Below are positions 24,921 to 33,083 of a stretch of 64,000 nucleotides of DNA, piece after piece. The notes beneath the pieces are model-generated. The model was not told the DNA's origin and searched no databases. It worked only from the letters and a program-made list of their open reading frames with translations. Within the stretch, counting starts at the first letter, position 1. Each line of letters opens with the position of its first letter. The stretch covers positions 62,001 through 126,000 of the forward strand of contig NZ_CATYWO010000005.1 of assembly GCF_958405655.1 (NCBI RefSeq), in the 5' to 3' direction. A program made the translations under genes and the position numbers. The stretch is from Ralstonia condita (GTDB taxonomy: Bacteria > Pseudomonadota > Gammaproteobacteria > Burkholderiales > Burkholderiaceae).

Positions 24921-25902
24921 AGATGACATAACCGGCGATGCTATCGGCGTTATGGAGCGTGATCTCCGGGTTGGATTTCGCAAGGTCTCGGCACTTCCTC
25001 ATGAAGTAAACAGGATCTCCGGTGTTCATGGTGTCGTGGAAGTGCGATACCTCATGAATTAGCGTAGATACCTGCGAGTCCATGCTGTAGGCGAAGTCTC
25101 GTAGCGCGCAGAAATCCAAATGAATGGCGATCGTATGTGTCGCCGTATCGGGTGCGCATACCTCTGCGACAACCCCGAGTTTTCTCTTTGAGTCTGAAAC
25201 GCAGCCGACATGCGCCATGGCCACCCCAGAATAGCGAACAAAATTGTTTGGAGTTAGCCCAGCGAGTATATGACGTATGCGGGTAAGTCCACCGGCTAGA
25301 TAGTCCCGCGTTACACCGTCGCTATTACCGAACCACTGGCCGACGCGAACCCGGGCGGCGGTAGACCATCCTGCTAATTCGGTTAGGCGCTTATCGATAA
25401 GCGACAAAGCTTTGTCTCGTCGCTGCATGACCATCTGAGCGAACTCCGCGTTACTCATGTTGGGGCAGATCAATTGGGGATCGTCTTCAAGCGTCGATTT
25501 CTGATCTGTCTCTTTGAGCGACGATGAGGGCAACGACACCCGGTTTTGGCCTCCCAGCGGCGCGGTGAAGGCTGATTTCGTACTCACCGAAACAGGCATT
25601 CCACTCCCCGCTCGATTCACCGCAACCCGAAACTTGTCCGTCGAAGCAATCGCGCGAGGGGGATTGGCGCATTTGCAGAAGATCCACGCACCTTGAATGG
25701 CGAGCTGGCGACCGCCCGGAAGCCCGAACGCTGGGTAGGCGTCATTGACTAGGCGGCCCATGGATTTGCAGGCTGGACAAGTTGCCAGATCCCCTTCCGC
25801 AGCCACCTCTTTGCCGTGGAACCGCATCCTGCCGGTGGCTATGATGACGCCACCCGTCGTTGTTAAGTCACCATGCCTGAGGCCGGGGCGCATGTCTTCC
25901 AT
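24910..25902 (-). CDS. PAAR-domain protein with C-terminal M35-like metallopeptidase (candidate T6SS effector)
   Basis: 330 aa. Residues 1-85 form a PAAR-type spike-tip domain (RHGDLTTTGGVIIATG... AAEGDLATCPACKSMGRLVND). A linker rich in Ser follows. The C-terminal 170 residues carry LIHEVSHFHDTM, a zinc HExxH motif, with a downstream LHNADSIAGYVIYED. This matches the NAD-containing end of aspzincin (M35, lysine-specific) metallopeptidase domains, where a downstream Asp is a metal ligand. PAAR proteins cap the VgrG spike of type VI secretion systems and carry C-terminal toxins. No T6SS structural gene is in the window. Confidence 0.88.
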   Translation of the reverse strand: MEDMRPGLRHGDLTTTGGVIIATGRMRFHGKEVAAEGDLATCPACKSMGRLVNDAYPAFGLPGGRQLAIQGAWIFCKCANPPRAIASTDKFRVAVNRAGSGMPVSVSTKSAFTAPLGGQNRVSLPSSSLKETDQKSTLEDDPQLICPNMSNAEFAQMVMQRRDKALSLIDKRLTELAGWSTAARVRVGQWFGNSDGVTRDYLAGGLTRIRHILAGLTPNNFVRYSGVAMAHVGCVSDSKRKLGVVAEVCAPDTATHTIAIHLDFCALRDFAYSMDSQVSTLIHEVSHFHDTMNTGDPVYFMRKCRDLAKSNPEITLHNADSIAGYVIYED

Positions 25903-25913
25903 GATCGGCCCCC

Positions 25914-26278
25914 TCAGATCACGCTGCCGGTCGCCGGCTCCGGACGGTACGCCGGGTCAAGCAGGCCGATGATGGGCGCGTCCGCCGGTTCATCGAAAGT
26001 CAGGGCCGTGATTGGCGACGAAACAATGGTGTCGCCGTTGCTCAGTGGGCTGCCAATAATCGCAACGGGACGATCGTCGTCCACCATCGCCATGCCCGCA
26101 CCCGCGGTAATGGCAGCCACGCTGCCGTCTGGGTAGACAGCTTCATCGCCCACGAGCAGAGGAGCGTGTGTCCGCTATCTTGGATGCTGCAAGAGCCCTG
26201 AATGACCTCGCCGCCGTTGGCTGTCTTCGCGCCGTTGAACGCCGCAACGTAGACCTTGCCAGATTGTGTGTCTTGCAT
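25914..26278 (-). pseudogene. Frameshifted PAAR-domain gene
   Basis: The frame from ATG 26278 gives VYVAAFNGAKTANGGEVIQGSCSIQDSGHTLLC and then goes out of register. The continuation GDEAVYPDGSVAAITAGAGMAMVDDDRPVAIIGSPLSNGDTIVSSPITALTFDEPADAPIIG runs in another frame to the stop at 25914. The break is at about 26155-26166, where minus-strand CTCCTCTGCTC has two bases more than needed to restore HTLLLVGDEA. A complete PAAR-type protein of about 120 aa would result without them. It starts the PAAR-M35 operon. Sequencing error or phase variation are alternatives to decay. Confidence 0.8.
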
Positions 26279-26285
26279 CTGCTAT

Positions 26286-26322
26286 CTCCAATGGAGCACT
26301 TCGCTGAAGTGCTCCATTGGAG
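26286..26322. promoter_or_regulatory. 17-bp perfect hairpin over the ribosome-binding site of the PAAR gene
   Basis: Arms CTCCAATGGAGCACTTC and GAAGTGCTCCATTGGAG are exact reverse complements with a 3-base loop. On the minus strand the 3' arm ends TTGGAG; the GGAG is the only Shine-Dalgarno-like sequence, 7 bases from the ATG at 26278. Folding would hide the ribosome site. No T-run follows, so it is not a simple terminator. Confidence 0.85.
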
Positions 26323-26474
26323 CAGCGCCATGCGCTGAGTCTCAATCAGACAATTCCAATTCAATGGGTGCTTGAAATCAGCGCAGGGTGCATGCTGGCC
26401 GGAGGCTGCTAGTTGAGCCTTAATACGCGCGAGGTGCTGGTAAATGCAGAGCGCCGACAGGTTCGGCCGCAAAT

Positions 26475-26505
26475 AGAAACGCCCTGAACAATTCAGGGCG
26501 TTTCT
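26475..26505. terminator. Terminator after ftsY
   Basis: Perfect 14-bp stem AGAAACGCCCTGAA / TTCAGGGCGTTTCT with a 3-base loop, 24 bases downstream of the ftsY stop. Separates ftsY from the PAAR region. The rest of the gap (26323-26474) shows nothing I can name. Confidence 0.85.
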
Positions 26506-26528
26506 GTGCAACAAGGTTTCGCAGGACG

Positions 26529-27719
26529 TTATCCCAACAGCGCATCCGCAAATTCACGCGCGGAAAACGGCTGCAGATCCTCCACCTGTTCACCCACGCC
26601 GATGAAGTACACCGGCACCGGCCGCTGCCGTGCGATGGCGGCCAGGATGCCGCCCTTGGCAGTGCCATCCAGCTTGGTGACGATCAGGCCCGTGAGGCCC
26701 AGCGCTTCGTCAAAGGCTTTGACTTGCGCGAGGGCGTTCTGCCCCGTGTTGCCGTCGATCACCAGCAGCGTTTCGTGCGGGGCTGTGGCCATGGCCTTGG
26801 CGGTCACGCGGCGCACTTTCTTGAGCTCTTCCATCAGGTGCAGCTGCGTCGGCAGGCGGCCGGCGGTATCGGCCATGACGATGTCGATGCCGCGTGCGCG
26901 TGCGGCGTTCACTGCATCGAAGATCACCGCAGCCGGGTCGCCCGATTCCTGAGCCACCACTGTGACGTTGTTGCGCTGTCCCCAGACTACGAGTTGCTCT
27001 CGCGCGGCGGCGCGGAACGTGTCGCCCGCGGCCAGCAGCACCGACTGGCCGTAGGTCTGGAAGTGCTTGCACAGCTTGCCGATGCTGGTCGTCTTCCCGG
27101 CGCCGTTGACGCCCGCGATCATGATGACCATCGGCTGTTCGCGGCCAAGCACCATGGTTTTTTCCAGGGGGTGCAGCAGCTCCACCAGCAGGTCGCGCAG
27201 GGCGGTTTTCACGCCTTCGGCGGTTTCGATGCGCTGGGCCTTGATGCGGCGGCGCAGTTCCCCCAGCAGGTATTCGGTGGCGTCGACACCGGCGTCGGCC
27301 ATCAGCAGCGCGGTCTCCAGCTCTTCGAAGAGCGCTTCGTCGACCTTCACGCCAACGAACAGGGTGGTCAGACCCTTGCTCGTCTTCGACAGGCCGGAGC
27401 GCAGGCGCGACATCCAGCCCTTGCGGGCCTGTTCGATCACGGCGGGCGTGGGCACGGTCTCGACGTCGTCGGCTTGCACGTCGAGCGCGGGCTGCACGGC
27501 AGGTGTGTCCGGCACGGCAATGTGGGCCGGTGGTGCAGCAGGGGCGGGTGCGGGAACGAGGGCAGCGACGGGCTGGGATGCCGCAACCGGGGCAGGAACG
27601 GGCGCGGGGACAGGGATGGCAGCCGGGGCAGGTGCCGGCACGGCTTCGGGCGCCGCTGCGGGCGTGGGTTCGGCGGCCGGTTGGGGCTCTGCCTTGCGCT
27701 TCTTCCAGAAACTAAACAT
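26529..27719 (-). CDS. ftsY: Signal recognition particle receptor FtsY
   Basis: 396 aa from ATG 27719 (MFSFWKKRKAEPQ). The N-terminal 110 residues are an Ala/Pro-rich, low-complexity A domain (repeated PAPAP, PVPAP). The NG domain follows: Walker A GVNGAGKTTSIGKLC, G3 DTAGRLPTQ, and TKLDGTAKGG. FtsY docks the ribosome-SRP complex at the inner membrane for cotranslational insertion. Ends at 26529 before a strong hairpin. Divergent from the M16 peptidase genes, with 59 bases between. Confidence 0.97.
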   Translation of the reverse strand: MFSFWKKRKAEPQPAAEPTPAAAPEAVPAPAPAAIPVPAPVPAPVAASQPVAALVPAPAPAAPPAHIAVPDTPAVQPALDVQADDVETVPTPAVIEQARKGWMSRLRSGLSKTSKGLTTLFVGVKVDEALFEELETALLMADAGVDATEYLLGELRRRIKAQRIETAEGVKTALRDLLVELLHPLEKTMVLGREQPMVIMIAGVNGAGKTTSIGKLCKHFQTYGQSVLLAAGDTFRAAAREQLVVWGQRNNVTVVAQESGDPAAVIFDAVNAARARGIDIVMADTAGRLPTQLHLMEELKKVRRVTAKAMATAPHETLLVIDGNTGQNALAQVKAFDEALGLTGLIVTKLDGTAKGGILAAIARQRPVPVYFIGVGEQVEDLQPFSAREFADALLG

Positions 27720-27778
27720 CGTAAAAGGCAGTCTATTCGCCGTTAGAATCAAGTGTCGAATTTTATCAGAAGGCCCTT

Positions 27779-29275
27779 ATGCGCTCTTCCATGCGAAACG
27801 TTTCAAACCGGGCCCGGCCGGGTGCCTGGCAAATGGCCGCGATGGCCTTGGCGGCGAGCCTGCTGGCTGGCCACGTTGGCGCGCAGGAACTGGCCGCTGC
27901 GCCGGCCCCTGCGGCGACGACCCCGGCCACCGCCAAGGTCGGTGCGAGCCAGTCCGACACGCACGAGTACAAGCTGCCCAATGGGCTGCAGCTCATCGTC
28001 AAGGAAGACCACCGCGCCCCCACCGTGGCGCACATGGTCTGGTATCACGCCGGCAGCATCGACGAGCACAACGGCACCACGGGTGTCGCCCACATGCTCG
28101 AGCACATGATGTTCAAGGGCACCAAGGCGGTCGGCCCCGGCGAGTTCTCCCGCCGCGTGGCGGCCATGGGCGGCCGCGAAAACGCCATGACCACGCGCGA
28201 TTTCACGATGTACTTCCAGCAGATCGAGAAGTCGCATCTGGGCGACGTGATGGCCCTTGAGGCGGACCGCATGGCCAATCTCCAGCTGACCGACAAGGAG
28301 TTCAAGCCGGAGATGAACGTGGTGAAGGAGGAGCGCCGCATGCGCATCGACGACTCCGCCCGCTCCACCGTCTACGAGCAGATGCTCGCCACGCTGTTCA
28401 ACGCCGCGCCGTACCGCAACCCGACCATCGGCTGGCCGGGCGATCTCGACACGATGACGGTGCAGGACGCGCAGAACTGGTACCACGCCTGGTACACGCC
28501 CAACAACGTCACCGTCATTGTCGCGGGCGATGTGAAACCCGACGATGTCTTCCGCCTGGCGCAGCGCACCTACGGCAAGCTCAAGCCGCATGCACTGCCG
28601 CGCCGCTATGCGCAGGAAGAGCCCAAGCAGATCGGCGTGAAGCGCATCTGGGTCAAGGCGCCGGCCGAGAACCCGTACGTTGTGCTGGCGTACAAGGTGC
28701 CGCGCCTGATCGATGTGGAAAAGGACGTTGACCCGTACGCGCTGGAAGTCCTGTCGGCCGTGCTCGATGGCTATGACAACGCGCGCCTGTCGAGCCAACT
28801 CGTCAAGGGCGAAAAGCGCATTGCCGACGATGTCAACGCCGGCTACGACGGCCTCAACCGCGGCCCGTCGATCTTCCTGATGGACGGCACGCCCGCCGAC
28901 GGCCACACCACCGCCGAGATCGAACAGGCGCTGCGCGCGCAGATCGAGCGCATCGCCAAGGAAGGCGTGACGGATGCCGAACTGAAGCGCGTGAAGGCGC
29001 AAGTCGTGGCCGCGCAGATCTACAAGCGCGACTCGGTGTTCGGGCAGGGCATGGAGATCGGCATGAACGAGATGAGCGGTCTGTCGTGGCGGTCCATCGA
29101 CCGCCAGCTTGAGAAGATCAAGGCCGTGACGTCGGCGCAGATCCAGCACGTTGCGCAGACGTACTTCAGCGAAGACAACCTCGTCGTCGCCACGCTGCTG
29201 CCGCAACCGATCGATCCCAACAAACCGGCGCGCAAGCCTGTTCCGGGCATGCGCGAAGAAGGAGGGCTGCGTTGA
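27779..29275 (+). CDS. M16 family zinc metallopeptidase (catalytic subunit)
   Basis: 498 aa with a signal peptide (QMAAMALAASLLAGHVGAQ) and the inverzincin motif HMLEHMMFKG (HxxEH) near residue 108, with the third zinc ligand Glu further on (NVVKEERRM). Both M16 halves are present. The next gene encodes a paralogue without the motif, overlapping by one base, so a heterodimeric periplasmic protease like other PqqL/YmxG-type pairs is likely. Substrate unknown. Confidence 0.93.
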   Translation: MRSSMRNVSNRARPGAWQMAAMALAASLLAGHVGAQELAAAPAPAATTPATAKVGASQSDTHEYKLPNGLQLIVKEDHRAPTVAHMVWYHAGSIDEHNGTTGVAHMLEHMMFKGTKAVGPGEFSRRVAAMGGRENAMTTRDFTMYFQQIEKSHLGDVMALEADRMANLQLTDKEFKPEMNVVKEERRMRIDDSARSTVYEQMLATLFNAAPYRNPTIGWPGDLDTMTVQDAQNWYHAWYTPNNVTVIVAGDVKPDDVFRLAQRTYGKLKPHALPRRYAQEEPKQIGVKRIWVKAPAENPYVVLAYKVPRLIDVEKDVDPYALEVLSAVLDGYDNARLSSQLVKGEKRIADDVNAGYDGLNRGPSIFLMDGTPADGHTTAEIEQALRAQIERIAKEGVTDAELKRVKAQVVAAQIYKRDSVFGQGMEIGMNEMSGLSWRSIDRQLEKIKAVTSAQIQHVAQTYFSEDNLVVATLLPQPIDPNKPARKPVPGMREEGGLR

Positions 29276-30618
29276 TGCGCGCCATGTCCCTGACCCTCAA
29301 GACGGCGCTGGTCGCCATTGTTGCCGCCGCGGCGCAGAGCGCACTCGCGGCGCTGCCCATCCAACACTGGACGGCCACCACCGGCGCGCGCGTGTATTTC
29401 GTGCCGAGTCCGTCGATCCCGATGCTGGACATCAACCTCGACGTGGATGCCGGCTCGCGTTATGAGCCGACGGCCAAGGTCGGCCTTGCGTCGCTGACGG
29501 CCGGCATGCTCGACAAGGGCGTAGCCGCGCAGGGCAATGCGCCCGCCCGTGACGAGGCGGCAATCGCCGATGCGTTTGCTGATGTAGGCGCCAGCTTTGG
29601 CGGCGGGGCGGGCGGCGATCGCACGAGCCTGCGCCTGCGCACGCTGTCAGACCCTGCCGAGCGCGGCCCGGCCATCGCGCTGATGACGCAGATCGTCTCT
29701 GCGCCGACGTTTCCCGACGCGGTGCTCGCGCGCGACAAGCAACGCCTGGTTGCGGCCATCCGCGAATCGCTGACGAAGCCGGGGGTGCTTGCCGAGCGGG
29801 CATTCGGGCAGGCCATCTACGGGACGCATCCGTATGGTCAGACGGCGTCGCCCGAGACGGTGGAGAGCATCACGCGCGATGACATCGTGCATTACTACCA
29901 GGCCAATTACACGGCCAAGCGCGCGGTGGTCACGCTCATTGGCGCGATCAGCCGCCCGGAGGCCGAGGCCATCGCCGAGCAGATCACGCGCGGCCTGCCC
30001 GCTGACGGCGCCACGCCGCCGGCGCTGCCCGACGTGAAGATGCCGCTGGCCAAGGCGGAGACGATCCGCATTCCGCATCCGGCGCTGCAGGCCACGATCA
30101 TCCTCGGACAGCCGGGCATCGCGCGCGGCGACAAGGATTACTTCCCATTGCTGGTTGGGAACTATGTGCTGGGCGGCGGCGGTTTCAGCGCGCGGTTGAC
30201 CAACGAAGTGCGCGAGAAGCGCGGCCTGACGTACAGCATCGGCAGCTATTTCGCACCGGCTGCGCAGCCCGGGCCGTTCGAGCTGGAGCTGCAGACGCGC
30301 AAGGACCAGACCGAGGAAGCGCTGACGGTGGTGCGCGAGACCGTTTCCAAGTTCGTCGCCGAGGGGCCGACCGATGCCGAACTCAAGGCGGCCAAGGACA
30401 ACCTCGTCAATGGTTTCCCGCTGCGCCTGGACAGCAACCGCAAGCTCCTGGACAACGTGGCGAACATCGGTTGGTACAACCTGCCGCTCGACTATCTGGA
30501 CACCTGGACGCAGCGCATCGCCGCTGTCACGCGCGATCAGGTGCGCACTGCCTTCCAGCGCGTGCTGCAGCCGCAAACCATGGCGACCATCGTGGTGGGC
30601 GGTCCTGCCAGGAAATGA
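29275..30618 (+). CDS. M16 family peptidase-like protein (non-catalytic partner)
   Basis: 447 aa from ATG 29275, overlapping the previous stop (TGATG) with GAAGGAGG upstream. A signal peptide (ALVAIVAAAAQSALAA) precedes an M16 fold. The zinc motif region reads GLASLTAGMLDKG, without HxxEH, so it should be inactive and serve as partner. The C-terminal segment GGGGFSARLTNEVREKRGLTYSIGSY is the conserved M16 R/Y motif. Followed by a terminator at 30640. Confidence 0.92.
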   Translation: MRAMSLTLKTALVAIVAAAAQSALAALPIQHWTATTGARVYFVPSPSIPMLDINLDVDAGSRYEPTAKVGLASLTAGMLDKGVAAQGNAPARDEAAIADAFADVGASFGGGAGGDRTSLRLRTLSDPAERGPAIALMTQIVSAPTFPDAVLARDKQRLVAAIRESLTKPGVLAERAFGQAIYGTHPYGQTASPETVESITRDDIVHYYQANYTAKRAVVTLIGAISRPEAEAIAEQITRGLPADGATPPALPDVKMPLAKAETIRIPHPALQATIILGQPGIARGDKDYFPLLVGNYVLGGGGFSARLTNEVREKRGLTYSIGSYFAPAAQPGPFELELQTRKDQTEEALTVVRETVSKFVAEGPTDAELKAAKDNLVNGFPLRLDSNRKLLDNVANIGWYNLPLDYLDTWTQRIAAVTRDQVRTAFQRVLQPQTMATIVVGGPARK

Positions 30619-30639
30619 TGCGTCGGGCTCTCCCGTGAA

Positions 30640-30665
30640 AAAACCGGCGGTCGTCCGCCGGTTTT
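30640..30665 (+). terminator. Terminator after the M16 peptidase pair
   Basis: Perfect 11-bp stem AAAACCGGCGG / CCGCCGGTTTT with loop TCGT, followed by T-rich sequence. rsmD starts 28 bases later. Confidence 0.85.
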
Positions 30666-30693
30666 GCTTGGTGCTGGCTCTACAATCGCGCCC

Positions 30694-31350
30694 ATGGCAT
30701 CCCGAACTCCTAGCTCAAGAGGCCCCAAGGCCAAGACCGCCACGTCGCACGCGCGCGCGCCGCAGCAGGTGCGCATTATCGGCGGGCAGTACAAGCGTAC
30801 CCCGCTGCCGGTGGTCGACGCCGAGGGCCTGCGTCCGACCAGCGACCGCGTCCGGGAGACCGTCTTCAATTGGCTCGGGCAGGATCTGACTGGCTGGCGT
30901 TGTGCCGACATTTTTGCTGGCACGGGTGCGCTCGGTTTCGAGGCCGCTTCGCGTGGCGCCGCTCACGTCACGCTGGTCGAGAGCCATTCGCCGGCCGTTC
31001 GTGCGCTGCATGCCGTGCGGGACAGGCTGGGTGCCAGCATGGTGGAGATCGTTTCCGGCGACGCGTTCACGTGGCTTGCTCGCCAGCCGGATCGCACATT
31101 CGATGCGGTGTTCATCGACCCGCCGTTCGCGCAGGATTGGACGCTTCGGGCGCTGGATGCTGCCATACGCATCGTCAAGCCAGGCGGAGTGATCTACCTC
31201 GAGGCCGCGAAGCCCTTGGTGGATGTGAGCACTGATTCACGTAACGAGGCTCCGGTAGACGGTATTTCATTGCCGGCCGATCTGGTGCTGCACAAACATC
31301 TGCGCGCAGGCGCGGTGCACGCCCATTTGTTGCTGCGCAAAAACGGTTAA
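30694..31350 (+). CDS. rsmD: 16S rRNA (guanine(966)-N2)-methyltransferase
   Basis: 218 aa from ATG 30694, with a basic N-terminus (SSRGPKAKTATSHARAPQQ). RIIGGQYKRTPLPV and LRPTSDRVRETVFNWL are the RsmD start signature. The SAM-binding motif is DIFAGTGALGFEAASRGA, and the catalytic motif is FIDPPFAQDW (DPPF). Methylates G966 of 16S rRNA. Its neighbour coaD, 199 bases downstream, matches the common rsmD-coaD order. Confidence 0.95.
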   Translation: MASRTPSSRGPKAKTATSHARAPQQVRIIGGQYKRTPLPVVDAEGLRPTSDRVRETVFNWLGQDLTGWRCADIFAGTGALGFEAASRGAAHVTLVESHSPAVRALHAVRDRLGASMVEIVSGDAFTWLARQPDRTFDAVFIDPPFAQDWTLRALDAAIRIVKPGGVIYLEAAKPLVDVSTDSRNEAPVDGISLPADLVLHKHLRAGAVHAHLLLRKNG

Positions 31351-31549
31351 ACTACGCCGCTCGCAACCGGTGCATGGGCATCGGGCGGCACCTGCAGGGC
31401 AGGCGCTGGCCCGGCAATGCAGGTGGTGTGCAGGCGGCAGGCTCGGGATCTGCCGCGCTCGATAACGCAACGGTATCCGAACGCAGGAATGGCGCGGCCA
31501 TGTCCCACGCCGCGCTGACGGATGCTCCTTTCCCCTTGGTGGAGGAACC

Positions 31550-32053
31550 ATGGTGATCGCGGTTTATCCCGGCACTTTTGATCCGTTCACGCGCGGCCAC
31601 GAAGACCTCGTGCGGCGCGCGTCCAACATCTTCGACGAACTCATCGTCGGCGTGGCGCAAAGCCCCAACAAGCGCCCGTTCTTTGCGCTGGAAGAGCGCA
31701 TCGAGATCGCGCGTGAAGTGCTCGGCCACTATCCGAACGTCCGGGTGGAAGGGTTTTCCGGCCTCTTGAAGGATTTCGTCCGCAAGAACGGCGCACGCGT
31801 CATCGTGCGGGGTCTGCGCGCGGTGTCCGACTTCGAGTACGAATTCCAGATGGCCGGCATGAACCGCTACCTGCTGCCGGATGTGGAAACCATGTTCCTC
31901 ACGCCGTCGGATCAGTACCAGTTCATTTCCGGGACGTTCGTTCGCGAGATCGCCGTTCTTGGCGGCGATGTCAGCAAGTTCGTGTTCCCGTCGGTGGAGA
32001 AATGGCTCCACGAAAAGACCGGCAAGACCGAAGGGTCTGAGAAATCGGCATAA
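31550..32053 (+). CDS. coaD: Phosphopantetheine adenylyltransferase
   Basis: 167 aa. VYPGTFDPFTRGHEDLVRRA holds the TxGH-like nucleotide site (T/FDPFTRGH), with VRGLRAVSDFEYEFQMAGMNR and FISGTFVREIAVLGGDVSKFV also characteristic. It transfers AMP to 4'-phosphopantetheine, the penultimate step of CoA synthesis. ATG 31550 follows GGAGGAACC. The 199-base gap before it contains no feature I can name. Confidence 0.97.
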   Translation: MVIAVYPGTFDPFTRGHEDLVRRASNIFDELIVGVAQSPNKRPFFALEERIEIAREVLGHYPNVRVEGFSGLLKDFVRKNGARVIVRGLRAVSDFEYEFQMAGMNRYLLPDVETMFLTPSDQYQFISGTFVREIAVLGGDVSKFVFPSVEKWLHEKTGKTEGSEKSA

Positions 32054-32103
32054 AATGATGCTTTGGTGAGCAGTAGCCCGCCAGTCATTTCAAGGAAAGC
32101 ATC

Positions 32104-32364
32104 ATGGCGCTCATAATTACCGATGAGTGCATCAATTGCGACGTGTGTGAGCCCGAGTGCCCCAACGGCGCGATTTCGATGGGCCCGGAAATCTACGTGA
32201 TCGACCCGGGCAAGTGTACCGAATGCGTCGGCCACTTCGACGAGCCTCAGTGCCAGCAAGTGTGCCCTGTGGAGTGCATTCCCAAGGACCCGGCCCACGA
32301 GGAAACGCACGAGCAGTTGATGCAGAAGTACATCCAACTCACCTCCACCCAACGCGCAGCGTAA
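32104..32364 (+). CDS. YfhL family 2[4Fe-4S] ferredoxin
   Basis: 86 aa. First cluster ligands: CINCDVCEPECPNGAI (C-x2-C-x2-C-x3-C). Second: CTECVGHFDEPQCQQVCPVEC, with the long C-x2-C-x8-C-x3-C spacing of Allochromatium-type ferredoxins. The helical C-terminal extension (AHEETHEQLMQKYIQL) is also typical. Small electron carrier of undefined partner. Follows coaD by 50 bases and ends in a strong terminator. Confidence 0.95.
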   Translation: MALIITDECINCDVCEPECPNGAISMGPEIYVIDPGKCTECVGHFDEPQCQQVCPVECIPKDPAHEETHEQLMQKYIQLTSTQRAA

Positions 32365-32365
32365 A

Positions 32366-32393
32366 AAAAGAGACGGCCCTGGCCGTCTCTTTT
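32366..32393 (+). terminator. Terminator after the ferredoxin gene
   Basis: Perfect 13-bp stem AAAAGAGACGGCC / GGCCGTCTCTTTT with a 2-base loop. Lies between convergent genes, so bidirectional use is possible. Confidence 0.88.
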
Positions 32394-32413
32394 GGTTGTG
32401 GCTGCCACCGCGT

Positions 32414-33058
32414 TCATCGGATGGGCAGCAGATCTTCCGGCCCTTCATACGCATAACCCGGCTCGCAGATGATGCGGTAGTGAGGATGATGCGGACGTGG
32501 CGGCCGCGGGGCGATCGGCGCGGGCGGCGCCACGGGGGCTTGCGCGAAAGGCCTGGAGCCGTTACCGGGCTGGCGTAGCGCGCCTGCCGAGGGTGCAGAA
32601 GGGTAAGGCTGCCGGATCACTGGCATCGGCGTCGGGTAGGGTTGTGTGTAGGGCGGAAACCCCACGTACACGCGGTGACAGTAGCGAACACCCTCCTGCC
32701 CAATCACCACCTGTTGGCGCTGCTCGCGGCCTGCCTGTTCGGCGATCTGCGCAGCCGCTTGCGCCTGGCGAGCCTCTTCTGCCGCCTGGGCCTTGCGGCG
32801 GGTGGTTTCCATCTCGCGCACCTCGGCGGCTTCGGCGCTTGCGCGTTCGCGGGCGGCCTGCTGGTCGGCGGCGCTTGGTGTGTTGTCAATCAGGGGCACC
32901 GGCACGGCGCGCGTACCGCAAGGGTGGTCCGAATACACCGTCTGCCCGTTTTCATTGCAGCGATAGACCTGCGCCTGCGCGGGCTGCGTTGCCAACAGCC
33001 CCAATGCCAGACACCCCGATGCGGCGGCGAGCAAGATGCGCGTGTCGAGCAGTGTCAT
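32414..33058 (-). CDS. DUF4124-type secreted protein with coiled coil and Pro-rich tail
   Basis: 214 aa. Signal peptide ends TQPAQAQ, followed by VYRCNENGQTVYSDHPCG, the DUF4124 motif with two Cys. A charged helical segment (about residues 60-115; ARERASAEAAEVREMETTRRKAQAAEEARQAQAAA) predicts a coiled coil. The tail is Pro-rich (PPYTQPYPTPMPV, APPAPIAPRPPRPHHPHY). Location is periplasmic or cell wall. Function is unknown. 25 bases upstream of it lies the pth stop, so it may be cotranscribed with pth. Confidence 0.85.
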   Translation of the reverse strand: MTLLDTRILLAAASGCLALGLLATQPAQAQVYRCNENGQTVYSDHPCGTRAVPVPLIDNTPSAADQQAARERASAEAAEVREMETTRRKAQAAEEARQAQAAAQIAEQAGREQRQQVVIGQEGVRYCHRVYVGFPPYTQPYPTPMPVIRQPYPSAPSAGALRQPGNGSRPFAQAPVAPPAPIAPRPPRPHHPHYRIICEPGYAYEGPEDLLPIR

Positions 33059-33083
33059 GACGATGTCCTCGGTAGGTGGCGGA

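Noticed and set aside
26042..26278. Separate 78-aa gene
   Set aside because: Its second half (STQTAAWLPLPRV) is out-of-frame translation; it is the 5' part of the frameshifted PAAR gene.
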